From contig NZ_JAUOQT010000003.1 in NCBI RefSeq assembly GCF_030547245.1, positions 248,001 to 312,000 on the forward strand: a stretch of 64,000 bases of DNA, written 5' to 3'. The position numbers were made by a program, and so were the translations under genes. This DNA is from Oceanihabitans sp. 2_MG-2023 (GTDB lineage Bacteria; Bacteroidota; Bacteroidia; Flavobacteriales; Flavobacteriaceae). Under the pieces are notes generated by a model. The model had not been told where the DNA came from. It searched no databases and was given only the letters and a program-made list of their open reading frames with translations. Below are positions 45,512 to 54,148 of the stretch, piece after piece (position 1 is the first letter of the stretch; every line of letters starts with the position of its first letter).

Positions 45512-46552
45512 TTATTTAACGTATTGAATACTTTCGGCAGCGACTTTGTTTTTACTATCAAAGAAGCCTTGATCTGTCATCCATTTATCGCTATAAATTT
45601 TACTCATATAACGGGAACCATGATCTGGAAATAATACAACTACTTTCGAATTTTCATGAAACTCACCTGCTTCATCTAATTGCTTTACAGCTTGCATTGC
45701 TGCTCCAGAAGTATAGCCTACAAATAAGCCTTCTGTTTTTGCAATTTGTCTTGCTGTATGTGCGCTTTCTTCATCTGTAACTTTTACAAAAGAATCTATT
45801 ACATCAAAATCTGTTGCTGTAGGAATTAAATTTTTCCCTAATCCTTCAATTCTATAAGGGTAAATTTCTTTTTCATCAAACTCTCTAGTTTCATGGTATT
45901 TTTTAATTACCGATCCAAAAGCATCTACTCCTATTACTTTAACATTAGGGTTTTGTTCTTTTAAATATTTTGCTGTACCAGAAATTGTTCCTCCGGTACC
46001 ACTACAAGCAACTAAGTGAGTGATTTCTCCTTCTGTTTGCTTCCAGATTTCTGGTCCAGTAGAATTATAGTGGGCATCGATATTTAGTTCATTAAAATAC
46101 TGGTTAATGTATACCGAACCTTTTATTTCGTTATGTAGACGTTTTGCAACTTCATAATAAGACCTAGGGTCGTCTGCACTAACATTTGCTGGACAAACAT
46201 AAACCTTTGCTCCCATTGTTTTTAGCATATCGATCTTATCTGCTGAAGATTTTGAACTAACAGCCAAAATACAATCGTATCCTTTAATAATACTAACCAT
46301 AGCTATACTAAATCCTGTGTTACCAGAAGTAGTTTCTATAATAGTATCTCCAGGCTTTAGAATGCCTTTCTTTTCAGCTTGTTCAATAATATATAATGCA
46401 ACTCTGTCTTTAGATGAGTGTCCTGGATTAAAAGCTTCTACTTTTGCGTAAAATTCACCTTTAAAAGGAGCTGTTATAGTATTTAGTTTAATTAATGGTG
46501 TATTACCTACTAAATCTAAAACGTTATCAAATACTTGATTTTTTTGTGCCAT
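45512..46552 (-). CDS. cysteine-synthase-family PLP enzyme; candidate cysteate synthase
   Basis: This 346-residue enzyme is a fold-type II PLP beta-lyase/synthase. It has [10 protein letters not shown] at the start, the PLP lysine in [14 protein letters not shown], the phosphate loop [12 protein letters not shown], the [13 protein letters not shown] loop and a C-terminal [16 protein letters not shown]. That tail is typical of the CBS-like branch of the family. A Bacteroidota branch makes cysteate from O-phosphoserine and sulfite for sulfonolipids; the alpha-oxoamine synthase next door fits this. Ordinary cysteine synthase is the alternative. Confidence 0.82.
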   Translation of the reverse strand: MAQKNQVFDNVLDLVGNTPLIKLNTITAPFKGEFYAKVEAFNPGHSSKDRVALYIIEQAEKKGILKPGDTIIETTSGNTGFSIAMVSIIKGYDCILAVSSKSSADKIDMLKTMGAKVYVCPANVSADDPRSYYEVAKRLHNEIKGSVYINQYFNELNIDAHYNSTGPEIWKQTEGEITHLVACSGTGGTISGTAKYLKEQNPNVKVIGVDAFGSVIKKYHETREFDEKEIYPYRIEGLGKNLIPTATDFDVIDSFVKVTDEESAHTARQIAKTEGLFVGYTSGAAMQAVKQLDEAGEFHENSKVVVLFPDHGSRYMSKIYSDKWMTDQGFFDSKNKVAAESIQYVK

Positions 46553-46593
46553 AAATACGTTTTATTCTGCTACAAGAAGTAACATAAACTTGG

Positions 46594-46601
46594 CAAAAAT
46601 A
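46594..46601 (-). promoter_or_regulatory. -7 box for the cysteine-synthase-like gene
   Basis: On the minus strand the box is TATTTTTG, 41 bases before the ATG. Confidence 0.5.
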
Positions 46602-46615
46602 CGTAAAAATTTTTA

Positions 46616-48676
46616 TTATTCATTAATTCCTTCTAAATCTAATAAAAATGCGTACTCTAAAGCCACTTCTTTTAAGCTTTCAAAACGTCCAGATGCACCA
46701 CCATGACCAGAATCCATGTCAGTATGTAACAATAATTTTTTATTGTCCGTTTTTAACGCTCTAAGTTTTGCTACCCATTTTGCAGGTTCCCAATATTGTA
46801 CCTGCGAGTCATGCAAACCAGTTGTAACTAACATATTTGGATATTCTTGTGCTTTAACATTATCATAAGGTGAATAGGAAAGCATATACTCATAATATTC
46901 TTTATCGTTAGGATTTCCCCATTCGTCATACTCTCCTGTAGTTAACGGAATTGTATCGTCTAACATAGTAGTTACAACATCTACAAAAGGTACTGCCGCT
47001 AGAATACCATGATATAGTTCTGGATTTAAATTTGCAATTACTCCCATTAATAAACCACCTGCAGATCCTCCATTTGCATATAAATGTTTATTAGAAGTGT
47101 ATTTTTCTTCAATTAAAAATTTAGAACAGTCTATAAAATCATAAAAGGTATTCTTCTTTTGTTTTAATTTTCCTGTTTCATACCAATCTCTTCCTAAATA
47201 TTCACCTCCTCGAATATGTGAGATAGCGAAAATAAAACCTCTATCTAATAAACTTAATCTAATCGTAGAAAAATATGGATCTATTGTAGAACCATACGAA
47301 CCATAGGCATATTGTAACAATGGATTTGTACCATCTAATTGCAGTCCTTTTTTATAAACAATAGAAATTGGAATTTTTACCCCATCTCTAGCTGTTGCCC
47401 AAATTCGTTTAGAAGTATAATTTTCTTTATTAAATGTACCGCCTAAAACTTCCTGTTCTTTTTTTACTTCTTTCGTTTTTGTTTTAAAGTTATAGTCTAT
47501 AACAGAACTTGGTGTGGTAAGCGCATTATAACTATAGCGTAATACATCACTATCAAAATCTGGATTATTACCCGTATTTGCAGTATATGTTTCGTTATCA
47601 AAAGGCAAATAATAATCTTCGTTACCATTCCAACTAATTATTCTAATTTTATTTAGGCCATTCTCTCTTTCACTTACGACTAAATAATCTTTAAAAATTT
47701 CGATATCTTCTAATAACACATCTTTTCTATGTGGAATTACATCTTGCCAATTTTCTTTTTCTGTATGATTTTCAGATGTTTTCTGAAGCTTAAAATTAGT
47801 TGCTTTATCTTTATTAGAAATTATAAAAAAACGGTCTTTATAATGTGCTATAGCATAATCTAATTCTCTTTCTCTTTTTTGAAAAATTTTAAACTCGTCA
47901 TCTGGATTGTCTGCATTTAAAATTTGATACTCGGCAGTTAAAGTACTCGAAGAACCTATAATTAGGTACTTTTTAGATTTTGTTTTGTAGACAAAAGTAT
48001 TGAAGGTTTCGTCTTTTTCGTGAAATACTTCTATGTCTTCTTGAACTTTAGTATGTAATTTATGTTTAAAAACTTTGAAAGAACGCAAGGTTACTTCATC
48101 TTTTCTCGTGTAAAACAACGTTTTATTATCGTTAGCCCAAGTAATACCTCCTGTTGTATTTTTTATTTCTTCGGAATAAATTTCACCAGTAATTAAATTT
48201 TTAATTTTTATAGTATATTGCCTTCTACTTACTATATCTGTTGAAAAAGCAGCCATAGTATTATCCGGACTAATAGAAACACCTCCTAATTTAAAGTAGT
48301 TAAAATCTTTTGCCATTTCATTACAATCAAACAGCAATTCTTCTGTAGCTTCTAAGGTTTTTTTTCTTCGTGTATAAATAGGATAATCTTTACCTTTTTC
48401 ATATTTAGTAATGTACCAATATCCGTTTAATTTATAAGGTACAGATGAATCATCCTCTTTAATTCTAGCTTTCATTTCTTTAAAAAGATCTGCTTGAAAA
48501 GGTTCTGTATGCGCTAAAACTTCTTTAGTATGTTTATTTTCAGCATTTAAATAGTCGATTACTTCTTGGTCTTCTTTATTATTAAGCCAAAAATAATTGT
48601 CTATTCGTTCGTGTTTATGCGCTACAAGTTTTTCTTGAATTTGCTTCGCTTTTGGAGGAGTATGTGCTTTTTTCAA
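46616..48676 (-). CDS. S9 family oligopeptidase B-like peptidase
   Basis: This 686-residue prolyl-oligopeptidase family enzyme has a beta-propeller domain (about 70-400) and a C-terminal alpha/beta-hydrolase domain with the nucleophile in YANGGSAGGLLMGV, the acid in TGLHDSQVQYWEPAKW and the His in DSGHGG. Oligopeptidase B cuts after basic residues in short peptides. There is no signal peptide, so it is cytosolic. It is a single gene ending 63 bases before the cysteine-synthase-like gene on the same strand. Confidence 0.93.
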   Translation of the reverse strand: MKKAHTPPKAKQIQEKLVAHKHERIDNYFWLNNKEDQEVIDYLNAENKHTKEVLAHTEPFQADLFKEMKARIKEDDSSVPYKLNGYWYITKYEKGKDYPIYTRRKKTLEATEELLFDCNEMAKDFNYFKLGGVSISPDNTMAAFSTDIVSRRQYTIKIKNLITGEIYSEEIKNTTGGITWANDNKTLFYTRKDEVTLRSFKVFKHKLHTKVQEDIEVFHEKDETFNTFVYKTKSKKYLIIGSSSTLTAEYQILNADNPDDEFKIFQKRERELDYAIAHYKDRFFIISNKDKATNFKLQKTSENHTEKENWQDVIPHRKDVLLEDIEIFKDYLVVSERENGLNKIRIISWNGNEDYYLPFDNETYTANTGNNPDFDSDVLRYSYNALTTPSSVIDYNFKTKTKEVKKEQEVLGGTFNKENYTSKRIWATARDGVKIPISIVYKKGLQLDGTNPLLQYAYGSYGSTIDPYFSTIRLSLLDRGFIFAISHIRGGEYLGRDWYETGKLKQKKNTFYDFIDCSKFLIEEKYTSNKHLYANGGSAGGLLMGVIANLNPELYHGILAAVPFVDVVTTMLDDTIPLTTGEYDEWGNPNDKEYYEYMLSYSPYDNVKAQEYPNMLVTTGLHDSQVQYWEPAKWVAKLRALKTDNKKLLLHTDMDSGHGGASGRFESLKEVALEYAFLLDLEGINE

Positions 48677-48726
48677 ATGAAATAATTAATTCTAAAATTA
48701 TATTCTTCAAAAATAGAAAAATTAAA

Positions 48727-48734
48727 TAGTTTTG
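48727..48734 (+). promoter_or_regulatory. -7 box for the YbaB/EbfC gene
   Basis: TAGTTTTG is an exact TAnnTTTG match 24 bases before ATG 48759. Confidence 0.55.
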
Positions 48735-48758
48735 TATGAAATTATAAATTATAAAATT

Positions 48759-49082
48759 ATGTTTGGAGACCTTGCAGGAATGATGGGTAAATTAAAAGAA
48801 ACTCAGAAAAAAGTAGAAGAAACTAAAAAACGTTTAGATACCGTTTTAGTAGATGAACAAAGCAATGATGCCTTATTAAAGGTTACTATAACTGCTAATA
48901 GAGTGATAAAATCGATATCCATTGAGGATACTTTATTAGAAGATAAAGAACAGTTAGAAGATTATTTAATTCTTACTTTAAATAAAGCAATAGAAAAAGC
49001 AACACGTGTAAATGAGGCAGAAATTGCTGCCGTTGCTAAAGATGGCATGCCGAACATTCCAGGAATGGATATGTTTAAATAG
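48759..49082 (+). CDS. YbaB/EbfC family nucleoid-associated protein
   Basis: From ATG 48759 this is 107 residues and matches YbaB/EbfC: a coiled helix ([20 protein letters not shown]), the [14 protein letters not shown] strand pair and the C-terminal PNIPGMDMF. It binds DNA as a dimer. An in-frame TTG at 48732 would add nine residues, but it overlaps the promoter box, so the ATG is preferred. It is divergent from the S9 peptidase. Confidence 0.9.
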   Translation: MFGDLAGMMGKLKETQKKVEETKKRLDTVLVDEQSNDALLKVTITANRVIKSISIEDTLLEDKEQLEDYLILTLNKAIEKATRVNEAEIAAVAKDGMPNIPGMDMFK

Positions 49083-49096
49083 CGTAAGTTTTATGC

Positions 49097-49135
49097 AAAA
49101 AAAAAAAAAAGGAAGCTAAATTAGCTTCCTTTTTT
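49097..49135. terminator. bidirectional intrinsic terminator
   Basis: GGAAGCTA (49111-49118) and TAGCTTCC (49122-49129) form a stem, with a 14-base A-run before and a T-run after. It separates the YbaB and OmpA genes, which converge. Confidence 0.85.
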
Positions 49136-49153
49136 ATTATTATGATACAGTAA

Positions 49154-50830
49154 TTATTGTTGGTTAATTACTCTAAATTGAGTTCTTCTGTTTGCTAAGT
49201 GCTCTCTTTCAGTACAAGAAACACCATCAGCACATCTATTTACTAATCTAGTTTCACCATATCCATTAGATACAATTCTTGAAGAATTGATTCCTTTAGA
49301 GATTAAGTAGTTAGTCACAGCTTGTGCTCTTCTTTCAGATAAAGATCTGTTAGATGAAGCAGAACCTCTAGAATCTGTGTGAGATGCAATCTCTACAGAT
49401 ACACCATCAGCTAAAGTAGGTAATAATTTAGCGTCAATCTCTCTTTTAGCAGATTCCGTTAAAGTTGCAGAACCTAAGTTCCAGTTTATGTTAAGGTCGT
49501 TGTACTCTAATAAAGTACATTCAACTTCTTTCCAAGTAGTTAAACCACCTTTTGTTTGTAAAACTTCTTTAGATACCGTTTTAGTAACAGCAGGAACTGT
49601 ACTTTCAACTATTTTAGAATCTTCAGCTAAAACTGTTTTCTTTAATGTAGCAGTTTGTTGAGGAATATCGATAGCTCTTGTAGTTGGAGGTGTTACCATT
49701 ACAGTACGCTTCATCGTTTTAGTTACAGCAGGAATAGAAACAACTTTTGTAGTTTCTGGAATGATTACTGTTCTTGTAACTGTTTTAGTTTCTTGAGGAA
49801 TATCAATTACTCTAGTTGTTGGAGGTGTTACCATTACAACTCTTTTCATTGTTCTTGTTTGTTGAGGAATCTCAATAACTCTTGTTGTTGGAGGAGTTAC
49901 CATTACTGTTTTCTTCACGTTAGTTGTTACAGCAGGAATATCAATTACTCTAGTTGTAGCTGGTCTAACAACAGTTTTAACAGTATAAGTAGCCATACCA
50001 CAATCATCGTTAGAAGAAGATGTATCACAATCTGGTGTTCTTACAAAAGAAGCATCAGCAGATAAATCTGTAGTGTTTATTGTAATGTTTTGAGCAGGAA
50101 CTGCTTTATAACACCAGTATCTACAATCATTAGGATCAGCAGATTGACATTCAGCAGCTGGAGTATCACTCATTTGCCATTTAGCAGTAGCTGGTTTCGT
50201 TTCAATAACTTGGTAGTTAGGAGAAAAACTAGCTGGAACTACTCTTAACGAAGTACCATATTCTCTCTTTTTGTATGTTCTTGTTTCCGTACCATATTCA
50301 GCAGGAACAACTTCTAAACGTTGAGCAGCTTCTTGGCTTACAACAGTAAAGTCTTGAGTTTCATATACTGCAGGTACAATTTCTAATTTTTGACTAGCTG
50401 GTTGTGTTACTACTTCAAAAGTTTGCGTTTCGTAAACAGCAGGAACAACTTCTAAACGTTGAGAAGCTTCTTTTGTTACAACAGTTTCTGTTTGCGTTTC
50501 TGTTCTTGAAGGTATTTTCTCTAAACGTTGAGATGCTTCTTGTACAGTTACTTCAAAAGTTTGTGTCTCATATACTGCAGGTACAACTTCTAAACGTTGG
50601 CTTGCATTAGCAACAACTACTTCTTCATTAACTGTAGTATAAGTTGCTGGTACAGTACTTAACTTTTTGTATGCTGGTGACACTTGAATAGTTACATCTT
50701 GATTTACCCAAACGTCTGGTGTTACACATCGAACGTAGCATTTCCCTGGCTCGGGATTAGTTGGTAAATCTTGTGCAAATGCAGAAATGCAAACAACAAA
50801 AGATAAGATTGTTAGTAAGGTTTTTTTCAT
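49154..50830 (-). CDS. OmpA-family protein with two 23-residue repeat arrays
   Basis: This 558-residue protein has a signal peptide (ending SAFAQ, about 20) and a C-terminal OmpA peptidoglycan-binding domain (about 445-555: INWNLGSATLTESAKREID, EIASHTDSRGSASSNRSLSE, RRAQAVTNYLISKGI). Between them lie two repeat arrays, both with a 23-residue period: residues 76-190 (units beginning A-S/A-Q-R/K-L-E at 76, 99, 122, 145 and 168) and about 292-417 (units around T-T-R-V-I-D-I-P). A Cys-rich segment lies between them. It should anchor the outer membrane to the cell wall; the arrays may span the periplasm or extend outwards. Confidence 0.9.
   Translation of the reverse strand: MKKTLLTILSFVVCISAFAQDLPTNPEPGKCYVRCVTPDVWVNQDVTIQVSPAYKKLSTVPATYTTVNEEVVVANASQRLEVVPAVYETQTFEVTVQEASQRLEKIPSRTETQTETVVTKEASQRLEVVPAVYETQTFEVVTQPASQKLEIVPAVYETQDFTVVSQEAAQRLEVVPAEYGTETRTYKKREYGTSLRVVPASFSPNYQVIETKPATAKWQMSDTPAAECQSADPNDCRYWCYKAVPAQNITINTTDLSADASFVRTPDCDTSSSNDDCGMATYTVKTVVRPATTRVIDIPAVTTNVKKTVMVTPPTTRVIEIPQQTRTMKRVVMVTPPTTRVIDIPQETKTVTRTVIIPETTKVVSIPAVTKTMKRTVMVTPPTTRAIDIPQQTATLKKTVLAEDSKIVESTVPAVTKTVSKEVLQTKGGLTTWKEVECTLLEYNDLNINWNLGSATLTESAKREIDAKLLPTLADGVSVEIASHTDSRGSASSNRSLSERRAQAVTNYLISKGINSSRIVSNGYGETRLVNRCADGVSCTEREHLANRRTQFRVINQQ
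49580..49957 (-). repeat. second 23-residue tandem repeat array in the OmpA gene
   Basis: Five units encode TTRVIDIPQQTxTxKRTVMV-type repeats (starting about 292, 315, 338, 360 and 383; spacings 23, 23, 22, 23), with a degenerate sixth near residues 405-417. Confidence 0.85.
50261..50605 (-). repeat. first 23-residue tandem repeat array in the OmpA gene
   Basis: Five 69-bp units encode the RLEVVPAVYETQTFEV-type repeat, residues 76-190. A degenerate sixth unit seems to precede it (KLSTVPATYTTVNEEVVVAN). All spacings between units are 23 residues. Confidence 0.85.
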
Positions 50831-50912
50831 TTTTAAGTAATTTAAATGGTTAAATATTAATATAGTTCTAGTTTTAGATACTTTAAATTAAGTAACAACT
50901 ACTAATTTCGTA

Positions 50913-50920
50913 CAAAATTA
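50913..50920 (-). promoter_or_regulatory. -7 box for the OmpA gene
   Basis: On the minus strand the box reads TAATTTTG, 82 bases upstream of the OmpA ATG, leaving a leader of about 75 bases. Confidence 0.45.
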
Positions 50921-51041
50921 AAACTTATCAAACTTTTAATTACTTAAAAGATTAAGAAGTCTTTAACATTTCGATAAAGTACCTATATATCCGACGAAAC
51001 ATACAATAAACTTGTAAGTTGCTGGTTTTGAGCAAAACACA

Positions 51042-52061
51042 CTAAAAATCGCTTAACAAGTCTAAAACATAGGCATGCATAGTACTGGAATAGTCTAAAT
51101 GAGTAACTAATCGGAGTTTATTTTCTCCCATACCTACAAGTTTTACTCCTTTGCTATCTAATTTTGAAATGAAAGCACTAGAATTAATATCTTCTTGTAC
51201 TTCAAAGATTACGATATTCGTTTCTACAGGTTCTACTTTCTTAACATAACTAGATTTATTTAAAAGATAAGCCAGTTCTTTGGCCTTATAATGATCTACT
51301 TCTAATCTTAAGATATTATTACTTAAAGCATACATTCCTGCTGCAGCAAAATAGCCAACTTGTCGCATTCCTCCTCCAAAAATTTTACGTATTCGCATTG
51401 CTCCTTCCATTATAGCATCATCTCCAACTAAGACTGAGCCAATTGGGCAACCTAAACCTTTACTTAAACAAACAGAGATAGTATCAAATATTTCCCCATA
51501 TTGTTCTGTTGTTTCTTTTTTTGCAACTAAAGCATTCCAAATTCTAGCCCCATCTAAATGAAAACCAAGAGTATTTGCATCACAAATCTTTCTAATTTTT
51601 TGCAATTCATTAAAATCCCAACAAGCTCCTCCTCCTTTGTTTGCTGTATTTTCTATTGCAACCAGACTAGTTAATGGACTATGGTAAAAATCTGGAGGAT
51701 TAATATTATTTATTACATCTTGTGCAGTAAACATTCCTCTATTACCATCAATTAGCTTACAAGAGACACCACTATTAAAACTTGCTCCTCCTCCTTCGTA
51801 ATTATATATGTGTGCATATTTATCGCAAATCACTTGTTCTCCAGGATTTGTATGTAATTTTATTGCTGCTTGATTTGCCATGCTTCCTGAAGGAAAAAAT
51901 AATGCTTTGCGTTTACCAAACATTTCTGCTATGCGTTCTTCTAAAGCGTTAACTGTTGGGTCTTCTTTATACACATCATCACCAACAGATGCTTTCATCA
52001 TGGCACTCAACATTTCTGTAGTAGGCTTGGTTACTGTATCACTCCTTAAATCTATTATCAT
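51042..52061 (-). CDS. low-specificity threonine aldolase-type PLP enzyme
   Basis: This 339-residue enzyme splits threonine or allo-threonine to glycine and acetaldehyde. Motifs are [12 protein letters not shown] at the start, [32 protein letters not shown] and the PLP lysine in [17 protein letters not shown]. Family and length match the beta-eliminating lyase/threonine aldolase group. It is a single gene divergent from prfB. Confidence 0.93.
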   Translation of the reverse strand: MIIDLRSDTVTKPTTEMLSAMMKASVGDDVYKEDPTVNALEERIAEMFGKRKALFFPSGSMANQAAIKLHTNPGEQVICDKYAHIYNYEGGGASFNSGVSCKLIDGNRGMFTAQDVINNINPPDFYHSPLTSLVAIENTANKGGGACWDFNELQKIRKICDANTLGFHLDGARIWNALVAKKETTEQYGEIFDTISVCLSKGLGCPIGSVLVGDDAIMEGAMRIRKIFGGGMRQVGYFAAAGMYALSNNILRLEVDHYKAKELAYLLNKSSYVKKVEPVETNIVIFEVQEDINSSAFISKLDSKGVKLVGMGENKLRLVTHLDYSSTMHAYVLDLLSDF

Positions 52062-52127
52062 TTGATTTATATTTAAAACTACCGTAAAATTAAATGAAAA
52101 TATATTTTCTCACACAGTATTAAATTT

Positions 52128-52135
52128 TATTTTTG
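52128..52135 (+). promoter_or_regulatory. prfB -7 box
   Basis: TATTTTTG matches TAnnTTTG and lies 17 bases before the prfB ATG at 52153. Confidence 0.5.
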
Positions 52136-52152
52136 TTAAAAATATACTTCAT

Positions 52153-53263
52153 ATGATTACTACAGATCAAATTAAAGATCTTAATACCCGTCTTACTGCG
52201 CTAAGACAATATCTTTGACTTAGATGCTAAGTTAATTGAAATACAAAACGAAGAAGAACAAACTTTTGACCCTAATTTTTGGAACGACTCTAAAGCTGCT
52301 GAATTAATAATGAAATCCATTCGAGAAAAGAAGAAATGGGTTTTAGATTATGATACAGCCAAAACATTAGTTGAAGATTTAGAAGTAATTTATGAATTCT
52401 TTAAAGAAGATGAAGCTACTCTTGAAAATGTAGAAACTAGATTTGATAAAGCGACAACTGCGATTGAAGATTTAGAATTTAAAAACATGCTTTCTGAAGA
52501 AGGAGACAGTTTAAGTGCTGTACTTCAAATTACTGCTGGTGCTGGAGGAACAGAAAGTTGCGATTGGGCAAGTATGCTTATGCGTATGTATTTAATGTTT
52601 GCTGAAAAAAGTGGCTTTAAAGTAAAAGAGCTTAACTACCAAGAAGGAGATGTTGCAGGAATTAAAACTGTTAGCCTAGAAATCGAAGGAGACTTTGCTT
52701 TTGGTTGGCTTAAAGGGGAAAATGGTGTGCACAGATTAGTACGTATTTCTCCTTTCGATAGTAATGCAAAACGTCATACTAGTTTCGCTTCTGTATATGT
52801 ATACCCTTTAGTAGATGATACTATTGAAATTGAAATTAACCCTGCAGACATAGAAATTGTTACAGCAAGATCTAGTGGTGCTGGTGGACAAAATGTAAAT
52901 AAAGTAGAAACCAAAGTACAATTAACACACAAACCTACAGGCATTCAAATATCCTGTTCTGAAACACGTTCACAACATGATAACCGTGCAAGAGCGCTTC
53001 AAATGCTGAAATCGCAATTATACGAAATGGAACTACAAAAGCAATTAGCACAACGCGAAGATATTGAAGCCAGTAAAATGAAGATTGAATGGGGAAGCCA
53101 AATACGTAATTATGTAATGCACCCATATAAATTAGTAAAAGATGTTCGTTCTGGTCATGAAACTGGTAATGTAGATGCAGTTATGGATGGAGATATTGGT
53201 CGCTTTTTAAAAGCATACCTTATGATGATGGGGCAGCAATCTACAGAAACAAATAATTTATAA
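52153..53263 (+). CDS. prfB: peptide chain release factor 2, programmed +1 frameshift
   Basis: Release factor 2 ends translation at UGA and UAA. It is encoded in two frames: ATG 52153 runs 21 codons to UGA at 52216-52218, and the rest continues in the +1 frame from GAC at 52217 to TAA at 53263, 348 further codons, 369 residues in all. The shift site CTT-TGA-C is the classical autoregulatory one. The product has the tripeptide anticodon region [15 protein letters not shown] (SPF) and the peptidyl-transferase loop [15 protein letters not shown] (GGQ). The 5' part is lost if only the downstream ATG at 52310 is annotated. Confidence 0.95.
52210..52219 (+). promoter_or_regulatory. RF2 programmed frameshift site
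   Basis: TAT-CTT-TGA-C matches the conserved slippery site. In E. coli an AGGGGG Shine-Dalgarno-like box ends just before TAT; here the same positions read AGACAA, so no such stimulator is present. Confidence 0.9.
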
Positions 53264-53276
53264 AATAAAACACTGA

Positions 53277-53621
53277 ATGATAACGATATACCACAATAAT
53301 AGATGCAGTAAATCTCGTAGTGGACTAGAAATATTAAAGAATTCTGGCAAAGAATTTAAAATAATTAATTATCTTGAAACCTTTCCGGATAAAGAAGAAA
53401 TAATACGCATTATTAAACTACTAAATATCGAACCTATAGATTTAGTTAGAAAAAATGAAGTTATTTGGAAAGAAAATTACAAAAACAAAATATTAACAGG
53501 CTCGCAAGTCATAGATGCAATGGTTAAACACCCAAAACTAATAGAAAGACCTATTGTTATAAAAGGGAACAAAGCAGTTATTGGCAGACCTCCAGAATTA
53601 ATACTAGATTTAATAACATAA
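53277..53621 (+). CDS. ArsC/Spx family protein, arsenate reductase type
   Basis: This 114-residue thioredoxin-fold protein starts with MITIYHNNRCSKSRSG, which has the catalytic Cys10 of glutaredoxin-linked ArsC. Downstream motifs are LLNIEPIDLVRKNEVIWKE and RPIVIKGNKAVIGRPPE, containing the arginines that hold the oxyanion. It is 13 bases after prfB. No arsenic transporter or ArsR gene lies nearby, so a detoxification role is not implied by context; YfgD-type relatives share this architecture. Confidence 0.85.
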   Translation: MITIYHNNRCSKSRSGLEILKNSGKEFKIINYLETFPDKEEIIRIIKLLNIEPIDLVRKNEVIWKENYKNKILTGSQVIDAMVKHPKLIERPIVIKGNKAVIGRPPELILDLIT

Positions 53622-53672
53622 TACCTACATTATAACCCCAAAAAACAAAATCCCCAAATCCCTACCTACATT

Positions 53673-54035
53673 ATGATTTTAATTTATCACAACCCAGAAT
53701 CAATAGACTCTATTGAATGTCTCAATATTTTAAAAAAAATTAAAAAGAGACATAAAGTTATTAGACACATAGACCATCCTTTAACAGAAAGAAAACTTAA
53801 AAGAATTGTAAAACTTTTAAATATTAAACCCATTCATTTAATTAGAACTGAAGCTACTATATGGAAAGATCATTACCAAAAAGTAGTTTCCAATATGGAT
53901 GATTTTGATGATATTGAATACATTAAAATGATGACCGAATTTCCTAGTCTAATAAAAATACCCATCGTTATTAACGGAGATAAAGCTGCAATTTGTAGAC
54001 CTCCAGAAAAAATATTAAGTATCCTAGCTAGCTAA
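53673..54035 (+). CDS. Cys-less ArsC paralogue
   Basis: This 120-residue protein is a tandem paralogue of the gene before it, with the same frame of motifs (ILIYHNPES, LLNIKPIHLIRTEATIWKD, IKIPIVINGDKAAICRPPE). The catalytic site CSKSR is replaced: position 10 is Ser instead of Cys, and the surrounding NRCSKSR reads PESIDS. Two Cys remain elsewhere (about 16 and 109), but not at the active site. It may be a pseudo-enzyme, perhaps a binding or regulatory partner of its neighbour. It is followed by a strong terminator. Confidence 0.8.
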   Translation: MILIYHNPESIDSIECLNILKKIKKRHKVIRHIDHPLTERKLKRIVKLLNIKPIHLIRTEATIWKDHYQKVVSNMDDFDDIEYIKMMTEFPSLIKIPIVINGDKAAICRPPEKILSILAS

Positions 54036-54037
54036 TT

Positions 54038-54077
54038 TAAAAAGCTTCAAAATGATTACATTTTGAAGCTTTTTTTT
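54038..54077 (+). terminator. intrinsic terminator
   Basis: AAAGCTTCAAAATG and CATTTTGAAGCTTT form a 14-bp stem with loop ATTA followed by a T-run, just after the ArsC paralogue pair. Confidence 0.9.
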
Positions 54078-54117
54078 ATTTAACATACTTTTAACCAAAC
54101 CCCTTTAAACCAAACTA

Positions 54118-54125
54118 TATTTTTG
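54118..54125 (+). promoter_or_regulatory. -7 box for the TonB-type receptor gene
   Basis: TATTTTTG, in the context CTATATTTTTGC, lies 23 bases before the receptor ATG. Confidence 0.5.
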
Positions 54126-54148
54126 CGGTCATAAGCTAAAAACTAATC

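Noticed and set aside
49097-49110. A 14-base A-run
   Set aside because: It is explained as the flank of a bidirectional terminator between convergent genes.
49655-50065. A long plus-strand open frame (136 codons) opposite the OmpA gene
   Set aside because: It is the antisense of the second repeat array; its Cys, Ser and Tyr-rich composition is set by the repeats on the other strand and it has no start context or homology.
49580-50605. Regular repeat spacing in the OmpA gene, first considered as a CRISPR-like array
   Set aside because: The 69-bp units are coding, without unique spacers, and no cas gene is present.
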